Positions 51,651 through 58,147 of a DNA stretch of 64,000 nt are shown piece by piece. The notes under the pieces are model-generated. The model was not told the DNA's origin, ran no database searches, and saw only the letters and a program-made list of their open reading frames with translations. The DNA is from Bdellovibrionaceae bacterium UBA3535 (GTDB lineage Bacteria > Bdellovibrionota > Bdellovibrionia > Bdellovibrionales > UBA840), in NCBI GenBank assembly GCA_002376845.1, contig DFOS01000024.1, forward strand, positions 1 to 64,000. The letters are read 5' to 3'. The translations under genes and the position numbers were made by a program. Each line of letters starts with the position of its first letter. The first letter of the stretch is position 1.

Positions 51651-52477
51651 TAATGATTTCGCTCTAAATTTTCTTTCACCAGCGCTCTGAGCAAATCTGC
51701 CGATTCACCAAAAATTTTTAAAGCCGCCAGAGCTTTGTCTGAACAATCCTGTAGAGCCTTTGCTGCCGCTTCTTGGCCTAATAAATGAACATATGAGCCC
51801 AGCTCATGCTTTTCCTCAAGAAGATCATCCGCAATTTGAAAACCTAAACCAAGATAAGATCCATAAGTTTTTAGAGCATCCAGCTCTTCTTGACTGGCCG
51901 AATGAATTTTTGCCGCACCCAAAATGGCGGCTTGAATCAAACAAGCCGTTTTTAATTGATGGATCTTTTTTAATTCTTCAATATCCACCGTTGCTTTTTG
52001 TGCTTTTAAATCTAAAATTTGCCCTTCAATCATGCCATTTCTGCCAACATTAGCAGTCAATAATCGAATCAAATCCAATGCCAAACTAGGATTGGACTCA
52101 TAGTAGTTAGCAATCAATAAGTAAGCCTCGTTAATTAACGCATCCCCCGCAAGAATGGCCACATCCTCGCCGTATACTTTGTGATTGGTTTGCATACCGC
52201 GGCGAAAATCATCATTATCCAAAGCTGGCAGGTCATCATGAATGAGTGAGAAGGCATGCACCATCTCTACAGCTACAGAATAGGCAAGGATTGTACGGGT
52301 GTTATCACTGAAAACTCTAGCGGTGGCGTAGGACAAAAACGGCCGAAACTTTTTACCTTGCCTTAAGGTGTAAAGCATACTCTCGGCCAGCAAACGCTTA
52401 TCACTTGCAAAATAATCCTCAACAAAGGCCTGAAAATGTTCGCGGCATTTTTGCCAGTCATGTTTTATTTCAGTCAA
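51650..52477 (-). CDS. ispA: Polyprenyl diphosphate synthase (farnesyl/geranylgeranyl type)
   Basis: 275 residues from a TTG at 52477, preferred because GAGG lies six bases before it and it overlaps the xseB stop by eight bases; ATGs further up lie deep within xseB. Condenses isopentenyl with allylic diphosphates. First Asp-rich motif DDLPALDNDDFRRG, second QIADDLLE (Glu in place of the final Asp), RQGKKFRP and the GDALINEAY block are intact. Small, bulky residues around the first motif were not analysed, so chain length (C15 or C20) is open. In many proteobacteria the order is xseB-ispA-dxs-tlyA; dxs is absent here. Confidence 0.92.
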   Translation of the reverse strand: MTEIKHDWQKCREHFQAFVEDYFASDKRLLAESMLYTLRQGKKFRPFLSYATARVFSDNTRTILAYSVAVEMVHAFSLIHDDLPALDNDDFRRGMQTNHKVYGEDVAILAGDALINEAYLLIANYYESNPSLALDLIRLLTANVGRNGMIEGQILDLKAQKATVDIEELKKIHQLKTACLIQAAILGAAKIHSASQEELDALKTYGSYLGLGFQIADDLLEEKHELGSYVHLLGQEAAAKALQDCSDKALAALKIFGESADLLRALVKENLERNH

Positions 52478-52694
52478 CTTCCGCCTCAAAATCTTCCGTT
52501 GCAACATTACCCTCAGCATCCACCGAGACTAAAGATTGCACCTTTTTTTCTGCCTTATCCAAATCTTGATTGCACTCTTTGGAAAGCTTTACGCCCTCTT
52601 CAAACAATTTTAAAGAATCATCCAAAGAGATCTCTCCTTCTTCCATTTTTTCTACGATTTCCTCTAAACGTTTCAAACGTTTTTCAAAACTCAT
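52470..52694 (-). CDS. xseB: Exodeoxyribonuclease VII small subunit
   Basis: 74 residues, typical. MSFEKRLKRLEEIVEKMEEGEISLDDSLKLFEEGVKLSKECNQDLDKAEKKV is the family signature almost throughout. Forms helical spikes around the XseA catalytic subunit in the single-strand nuclease used in repair. It starts nine bases after xseA ends, and overlaps ispA by eight bases. Confidence 0.96.
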   Translation of the reverse strand: MSFEKRLKRLEEIVEKMEEGEISLDDSLKLFEEGVKLSKECNQDLDKAEKKVQSLVSVDAEGNVATEDFEAEVD

Positions 52695-52703
52695 CTAAAC
52701 CTC

Positions 52704-54098
52704 CTAAATCTTCGTTACCTTGGCGCCAATGGTTTTATCTGCGTAACGAATCTCGATTTCTTCTTCTTTTTTTAATTCTTTGGCCCGCTTTACCACTTTC
52801 TGCTTTTTAAAGGTAATGGCATATCCCCGATCCAAAACATTCAGCGGACTTAAACTATCGAGCATGGCCATTTGTGAATTCAGATCTTTTCTTAAACTTT
52901 TTATCTGTGTGCCCTGCCAAGCTTGAATATCTTTTACCAAGCGCCGCACCTGCTCCCTATAAAGCTGCAGGTTTTTCGTCAACCTGGGTATTTGTTTGCT
53001 TTGATAGCGGAGATTTTGCCTTGCTTGCTTGAGCTTTTCTTGCATGCGCGCCAGCAGGCGGGAGTCTAGCTCATCCACACGCTGACTGATTTGTTCCAAA
53101 TACTTTTGTGGGCTTACTAGGCGGCGCTGCAAGAGGTAGGATTTTTCTTTTAGTGCGCGTACCTGTCTTTGCATTAAGGATTGGATGCGGGCTTGCGCAT
53201 TATTCACACGCAATAGCATATCACTCTTATTGGCCACAATAAGTTCTGCTGCCGCAGACGGCGTTGGCGCACGAAGATCCGCAACGAAATCACATATGGT
53301 AAAATCAATTTCATGCCCTACAGCAGATACGATGGGTATATTGAGTGAGTAAATTTCTCGAGCTAATGCTTCGTTGTTGAAGGCCCAAAGATCTTCTACG
53401 GAGCCTCCTCCGCGCCCAATGATCGCCACATCGATGTCTTTTAATAATTTGAGTTTTTTTATAGCTTCAATAAGTGAAGGAGCTGCCGCTTCCCCTTGTA
53501 CAAGAGCCGGAATTAGCAAGATCTCTAGTCCACTTGCCCTGCGAGATAAAACGTTAAGCATATCTCGAATTGCTGCGCCCGTTGGAGAAGTGATGATGGC
53601 TACCTTTGCTGGAAGCTTGGGTAGACTTTTTTTGTGCTCTTGGGCAAATAACCCCTCTTGTTTTAATTTTGCTTTTAATTGCTCATAGGCTTTTTGTAAG
53701 GAGCCGGCGCCCACGGCCTCCATACTTTGACACATTAATTGGTAGGAGCCGCGCGGCTCATAAACCGCAACCTTAGCCTGCACGATGACCTCCATGCCGT
53801 TTTCTGGTAGAAAACGAAGCTTCGAATTCATTCCACGAAACATGACGGCAGAAATTTGCGAGCGGTCATCTTTTAAAGAGAAATAATAATGCCCCGAGCG
53901 ATGATTGGTGAAATTGGAAATCTCTCCTTTTACCCATATCGTGCCAAAACTAGCCTCTAAATGCGACTTGATCATGGCATTGATCTGGCTAACTGAGGAG
54001 GCTTTGGGGCTTGGTGTAGGCACTTCCTGCGCAGCTGCGGAAGCTTCTTCCTTGCTGTTAGCATCAGGCTCTATGGTATCTCGAAGCCAAGAGGGCAT
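52704..54098 (-). CDS. xseA: Exodeoxyribonuclease VII large subunit
   Basis: 464 residues from the ATG at 54098 (GAGG nine bases upstream); an ATG at 54107 is the close alternative. OB-fold DNA-binding domain (about 30-130: VKGEISNFTNHRSGHYYFSLKDDRSQISAVMFRG), then the nuclease domain with KVAIITSPTGAAIRDML, VAIIGRGGGSVEDLWAFNNEALAREI and PIVSAVGHEIDFTICDFVADLRAPTPSAAAE. A long coiled coil follows (about 275-400). First gene of the xseA-xseB-ispA-tlyA-patatin run. Confidence 0.95.
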   Translation of the reverse strand: MPSWLRDTIEPDANSKEEASAAAQEVPTPSPKASSVSQINAMIKSHLEASFGTIWVKGEISNFTNHRSGHYYFSLKDDRSQISAVMFRGMNSKLRFLPENGMEVIVQAKVAVYEPRGSYQLMCQSMEAVGAGSLQKAYEQLKAKLKQEGLFAQEHKKSLPKLPAKVAIITSPTGAAIRDMLNVLSRRASGLEILLIPALVQGEAAAPSLIEAIKKLKLLKDIDVAIIGRGGGSVEDLWAFNNEALAREIYSLNIPIVSAVGHEIDFTICDFVADLRAPTPSAAAELIVANKSDMLLRVNNAQARIQSLMQRQVRALKEKSYLLQRRLVSPQKYLEQISQRVDELDSRLLARMQEKLKQARQNLRYQSKQIPRLTKNLQLYREQVRRLVKDIQAWQGTQIKSLRKDLNSQMAMLDSLSPLNVLDRGYAITFKKQKVVKRAKELKKEEEIEIRYADKTIGAKVTKI

Positions 54099-54192
54099 AT
54101 TTTTCATCCTCAGGAGCCTAACTTTAGCCCAGCTTTTAGTCAATTAAACAACGATACTTTTAAGCCTGTAAAAGCAATGCCGATAAAATAAT

Positions 54193-54405
54193 ATGAGCTT
54201 AGCTGAATTGGATTTTTATTTTCCGTTTTTCGTATTTTTTTATGGATTTCTAATTAGTCTAGTCTGCGCCTTACCGGAACTACTAAGAATCGGCGAAGAG
54301 CGCATGCCCGAGAAATGGATGCAGCAACTACAGGCGCATAGGGGCCTAGCTCTATTTTGTTTGTTAATTGGCTCTTTATGGTCGCTGCAAAATCTGCTTC
54401 TGTAG
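54193..54405 (+). CDS. Small predicted membrane protein
   Basis: 70 residues with two hydrophobic segments (about 8-28 and 50-69) joined by a polar loop (RIGEERMPEKWMQQLQAHRG). No signal or family motif, and only a weak ribosome site. It lies between divergent xseA and the 6S RNA region. The hydrophobic pattern and clean frame favour a real gene, but it is not proven. Confidence 0.5.
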   Translation: MSLAELDFYFPFFVFFYGFLISLVCALPELLRIGEERMPEKWMQQLQAHRGLALFCLLIGSLWSLQNLLL

Positions 54406-54660
54406 ATTATGCTTTGGCAAAGAAGGCTCCTCGAATTTCAAAACCTACAGCCATAGGTTGATATCAATTAAAATCATTCACTTGTATTTATTTAGGTAAA
54501 ACAAGAGGATTATTGCATTTATTAATTCGATAAAAAGACTTATAAAATTTATAAAATCAAGTCCTACATAGAAAAAATAATATGCAAGTCTAATTTTGCC
54601 ATCTCATTATGATACACCCTGCACAAAAGTGGCTTTTCCATTCTACAAATACGGATTTCA
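54406..54660. other. Intergenic stretch before the 6S RNA promoter
   Basis: Very AT-rich; I see no gene. It contains a direct repeat (TTATAAAA-TTTATAAAA, about 54540-54558) flanked by GACTT/AAGTC, and A-tracts that could act as UP elements for the 6S RNA promoter. Confidence 0.4.
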
Positions 54661-54689
54661 TTGAAAAAGTACTTTTCACTTGTTAAACT
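54661..54689 (+). promoter_or_regulatory. Sigma70 promoter of the 6S RNA
   Basis: TTGAAA (54661-54666), 17-bp spacer, TAAACT (54684-54689). The transcript start predicted six or seven bases on coincides with the start of the RNA's closing stem. Confidence 0.75.
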
Positions 54690-54694
54690 GTACA

Positions 54695-54872
54695 CAGCTT
54701 CACGGTTAAGGTTTATTAGATGTTTAAACCTTACAAGTATAAAATAGGGAGCTGTCCCTGAGCGTGGTGAGCAAGCTTAGATTTTACTAAGAAGCCTAAA
54801 GCGCTTACAACGGCACCCACCTGACCAAAGAGGTTTAACCTTTGGAGCCTTAGCCAAGTGAAGCTGTTTTTT
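54695..54872 (+). ncRNA. ssrS: 6S RNA
   Basis: About 178 nt, the usual size. Binds sigma70 RNA polymerase and damps housekeeping transcription in stationary phase. The closing stem is formed by ACAGCTTCAC-GGTTAAGG (from 54694) and CCTTAGCC-AA-GTGAAGCTGT (ending 54867): 18 pairs with one G-U and a two-base bulge, then six T. Inside, blocks match E. coli 6S in order: GTCCC-TGAGC, GGTGAGCA, AGAAGCCT, a short GCxCCCACCTG and an ACC/GGT hairpin. Terminal part: GTGAGC pairs with GCTTAC. The neighbour is not the usual zapA/ygfA. Its own promoter lies just upstream. Confidence 0.88.
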
Positions 54873-54957
54873 ATTTCTATAAATTTTTCCTATTCACTTA
54901 AATTCTGAGCAGTTTTTCCTTCTTTATGTTATCCGATGCCCATCAAAGGGTATAAGA

Positions 54958-55683
54958 ATGAAATTTTGTATATTTTTTTGCAGCCTATTGCTTTCTCTGA
55001 CTTGCCAGGCCGCGGTCAATCAATGCGGACAAATTTTTCGCTCTACAGGCATTAGCAATAAAGAGAAATCTTTTCAGCAAATGATAGAATTTATTACCGA
55101 GCGTGCAGTCGAAACCATAGAGAGCCCGCCTGTACTACCAACTCTTCGGGTCGCTGAAAATTACAAAGAGCAAATTAAAACCCTGCAAGATATGCAAGAG
55201 AAGATCCGCACGTTTATCGACTCACAACCTAGCGCCGCCATTGTCATCCAGCGATGGATAAAATATCACTACCCTTATCAGGGACAGGCAAACATATGGC
55301 AAAGCAGAAAAGTTCTTTCAAAAAAAGAACAGGCAGAGCTTACGCAAGCATTGAAACGGCTCAGTTTTAGATCTCATAAAAGCAATGCAGTAGAAAACTA
55401 TGAAAAGCTCTATAAGGACTTGGTAAGTGCAGTTAAAATTGCGGAACATCGCTTGTCGGAGCAGAGAAATTGGGAGCAGCTTCACCAACGATTAGCAGAT
55501 TTCTCCCCTCTTTATTCACCAGTCATCAGAGTTAAGACAGAAACTAAAAATGAGTCTTACTGGAAATTGACGGATGTTCTACTTGCCCAGGTGAAACTTA
55601 ACGAGAACCGAATTGAATATCTGCAAGATATGATACATGCCTTGGAACAAGCATATCCAGGCGCAAATATTGAGGCTCTCTAA
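54958..55683 (+). CDS. Predicted secreted protein, tandem paralogue 1
   Basis: 241 residues. Signal peptide about 1-18, mature N-terminus near AAVNQCGQIFRS. Otherwise helical and charged, with no catalytic motif. It is related to the next gene: NQCGQIFRS versus SECRQIFRS, YKEQIKTLQDMQEKIRTFIDSQPSAAIVIQRW versus YEQQNRYIKNLNRDIKKFLNKKPAANLIIERF, and YWKLTDVLLAQV versus YYRLVDLLVSMV near the end. AAGGG lies nine bases before the ATG. Function unknown; exported, perhaps to the periplasm. Confidence 0.65.
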   Translation: MKFCIFFCSLLLSLTCQAAVNQCGQIFRSTGISNKEKSFQQMIEFITERAVETIESPPVLPTLRVAENYKEQIKTLQDMQEKIRTFIDSQPSAAIVIQRWIKYHYPYQGQANIWQSRKVLSKKEQAELTQALKRLSFRSHKSNAVENYEKLYKDLVSAVKIAEHRLSEQRNWEQLHQRLADFSPLYSPVIRVKTETKNESYWKLTDVLLAQVKLNENRIEYLQDMIHALEQAYPGANIEAL

Positions 55684-55768
55684 ATTAGTAAAATTTTTGC
55701 CATTTCTATTTATTTGATAGGACGAATGTTCTTCTGGTGCTATCAAAGATCATAATTTTGAGGTAGCC

Positions 55769-56542
55769 ATGAAACTATATATCGTTGCTTTCGCTCTGCT
55801 GTGTGTTGGTCACTCTTATGCTAGTGAATGCAGGCAGATTTTTCGAAGTATTGAAGCCGTCTCCCCAAAAGAGGTTTCCCAGCTGCGATTTACCCCATAT
55901 CACATTCGCCTGGCACTAGAATTATCGAGAAACTTCCCCTTTAACCCAGAGCTTAATTTTTTACAGCAATACGAACAGCAAAATCGTTATATTAAAAACT
56001 TAAACCGCGATATAAAGAAATTTCTAAATAAAAAGCCGGCAGCCAATTTGATCATTGAGCGTTTCACGGCCACAGAGGAGTCTGCAAAGCCTGTGTGGCA
56101 ACAAATAAAGGAATTATCTAAGAGCGAAATTCGCGAAGCGCTTTTGGCAATCCAACGCTTGCGCCTAAAGCGTAATGATATTTTATATCCCGATCACCGG
56201 CAGGATCTCGCGGCACGAATTGATGAAGCAAGCCTTGCCGCCGATAAAGCCTATGTAGAAGCCGTACGCTGGGATCAATATTATCATCAGCAGCAAGAGG
56301 CCTCCACGCTCAAAATGGCCTTCAAAGAAGGAAGAGTGCAAAAATCCACACAGTATTACTATCGTCTGGTAGATCTGCTTGTATCCATGGTCAATTACAA
56401 TGGAGCTGAGATTCAGCGGCTACATAGCATCTTAGAAGCACTACAAAAAAGCTACCCCCAAGAGAAAATACGCAAGCATTCAAAGGACAGCAATAGACCT
56501 GGCTTTACCCACATTGATATATATTGGCCCTCGGAGCATTAA
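55769..56542 (+). CDS. Predicted secreted protein, tandem paralogue 2
   Basis: 257 residues. Signal peptide about 1-18 (MKLYIVAFALLCVGHSYA), then ECRQIFRS. Helical throughout; a short C-terminal extension (SNRPGFTHIDIYWPSEH) is absent from the paralogue upstream. GAGG lies five bases before the ATG. The 85-base gap to its paralogue holds no terminator, so the two may be co-transcribed. The divergence between copies is large, so the duplication is old. Confidence 0.65.
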   Translation: MKLYIVAFALLCVGHSYASECRQIFRSIEAVSPKEVSQLRFTPYHIRLALELSRNFPFNPELNFLQQYEQQNRYIKNLNRDIKKFLNKKPAANLIIERFTATEESAKPVWQQIKELSKSEIREALLAIQRLRLKRNDILYPDHRQDLAARIDEASLAADKAYVEAVRWDQYYHQQQEASTLKMAFKEGRVQKSTQYYYRLVDLLVSMVNYNGAEIQRLHSILEALQKSYPQEKIRKHSKDSNRPGFTHIDIYWPSEH

Positions 56543-56555
56543 GAGCCAGCCCCAA

Positions 56556-56572
56556 CGTCTCATATTGAGACA
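56556..56572. promoter_or_regulatory. Palindromic site CGTCTCA-TAT-TGAGACA
   Basis: Best copy of the TGTCTCA-N3-TGAGACA motif (one mismatch). A TATAAT lies at 56612-56617, 39 bases downstream, without a good -35, so the site centre would be near -59 relative to the predicted transcript start, a usual place for an activator. Confidence 0.5.
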
Positions 56573-56677
56573 AAGCGTGGGCCTTACAGGCTTTTAATTG
56601 CATTTGTCGGCTATAATTTCCAGCTAGCCCCGCGATTTTCCCTTAAGCTAAAAGCGCATCGATCCGATACACTAGGT

Positions 56678-58105
56678 ATGATACATTTAATATTTGTTGC
56701 TATTTTTGGGCTTAGTTTTGGTTCGGGACTATGTGAAATATACGAAATTAAAAATATTAATCAATGCGATGACTGTAAAGGTGACGATATAGAACATGAT
56801 AGTTGTAGCATGACAGTATGCTTGCAAAAACTAAATCAATATAAAGAGTGTAAAGAAGAGCAAAAAAATACATGCAAATCCCTAGAAGAGGATGCCAAAA
56901 AAATACTGTCTGCTTGCAGCAATATGGGTTTTAAATATAATACAAACAAAAAAGAGACTTGTAATGAGCGACTAAGCTTCTGTCAAAAATGCCAACACGA
57001 TCCAAATGCGAAGGGTTGCGATACCAAATGCAGTATGCTCGTGGCAAAGAGCAAAGAGGACTTAGAAAAGGCTCTAGAAGAACAAAAAGATAAAGCCGAG
57101 GAAACTGGCGATAAAATTGAAAACCTAGAAAAAGAAATTGCCGGCAAACAAAAAGATGCTCTAGACAAAAAACAGAAACTTGAAGAAGAAATGGCGGAAA
57201 TCCAACAAAAGTTAGATCAAATTCCACAAAAAATGAAAAAAATGACTTTAGATGCCGAAGCAAACCAGAAAAAAGAAATTCTAGATCATATGAGTAACAT
57301 TGATGCTACCATTGATAAAATCAATAGCTTGCACAATAAAACCAAACAAGTAGACCGCGCATTGGAAACAGCACAAATGAAATTACTAGATGAATGTGAA
57401 ACGCGCGCTAGAGAATTTCAGGCCGAAATTCGAAAACGTCAAAATCAACAGCGGCAAAGACGTCAAAACTTCGTAAACTCTTTGCAACAAGCAATGGCCA
57501 CAACACAAAAAACCAACTGCACCATTAATGGCAAAACCTCTATCAACCGTTTACGCAGCGCCTGCCTGATCGAGCAAAAGTTTGTACAGTGTCAAAGTGG
57601 ACGCCAGTATCAAGAACGACTCAAAGCAGCCAAAAGGGAATATTACAACAATTTGGATCAAATCGCAGCAGAAAAATCCATGGAAGAGCGCAAACTTAAG
57701 GGCTTAGAGCGTCGACTCAAAACTTCTATCGAATTGCAAAACCGTGCACTAAAGCTACAAATGGAGCAACTACAACAAGAACAACAAAACCTGGCACAAC
57801 AGCTATTGATGAAACAAAGGCAGATGCAGGAGCAGATGCAATTCGATCAGCAGCAACAGTATGAAGATCAAGCTAAACTCAACGAATTGCGGACAAAAAG
57901 TCAGGTAGAAACCATGGGTGCCGTTTCGATTTTCGATATACGTAAAAAAGATAAAATTGATCCTAAAAGAGGGCTTTCAGAAGACAGTTTGCAGGCAATT
58001 GTGGAGGCAATAGGCCTTACTGCTCAATTTGATAATGATGATCGTACATGCGAAGACTCACGTAGTATCAAAGCTATCACGACACCAGCCAAAGGCTGGC
58101 GCTAA
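56678..58105 (+). CDS. Predicted secreted Cys-rich coiled-coil protein
   Basis: 475 residues. Signal peptide about 1-19. The N-terminal region (about 20-120) has some fourteen Cys, several in CxxC or CxxxC spacing (NQCDDCKGDD, CQKCQHD), suggesting disulfide bonds. Two long coiled coils follow: about 120-235 (Lys/Glu-rich) and about 320-400 (very Gln-rich, LQMEQLQQEQQNLAQQLLMKQRQMQEQMQ). Two more Cys lie between them. No known domain. Controlled by a promoter with TATAAT at 56612 and the palindrome at 56556. Probably a long fibrous envelope or extracellular protein. Confidence 0.65.
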   Translation: MIHLIFVAIFGLSFGSGLCEIYEIKNINQCDDCKGDDIEHDSCSMTVCLQKLNQYKECKEEQKNTCKSLEEDAKKILSACSNMGFKYNTNKKETCNERLSFCQKCQHDPNAKGCDTKCSMLVAKSKEDLEKALEEQKDKAEETGDKIENLEKEIAGKQKDALDKKQKLEEEMAEIQQKLDQIPQKMKKMTLDAEANQKKEILDHMSNIDATIDKINSLHNKTKQVDRALETAQMKLLDECETRAREFQAEIRKRQNQQRQRRQNFVNSLQQAMATTQKTNCTINGKTSINRLRSACLIEQKFVQCQSGRQYQERLKAAKREYYNNLDQIAAEKSMEERKLKGLERRLKTSIELQNRALKLQMEQLQQEQQNLAQQLLMKQRQMQEQMQFDQQQQYEDQAKLNELRTKSQVETMGAVSIFDIRKKDKIDPKRGLSEDSLQAIVEAIGLTAQFDNDDRTCEDSRSIKAITTPAKGWR

Positions 58106-58111
58106 TCCCCC

Positions 58112-58147
58112 TTGCCTCGCCCTATAAATCTGCTTAGACTATAGGGC
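58112..58147 (+). promoter_or_regulatory. Leaderless promoter and palindrome of the PBP gene
   Basis: TTGCCT (58112-58117), 17-bp spacer, TAGACT (58135-58140), then seven bases and ATG, so transcription should start at the ATG. GCCCTATA (58119-58126) and TATAGGGC (58140-58147) form a perfect 8-bp inverted repeat around the -10. Alternatively the transcript starts upstream and the stem hides the AGGG ribosome site. Confidence 0.5.
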
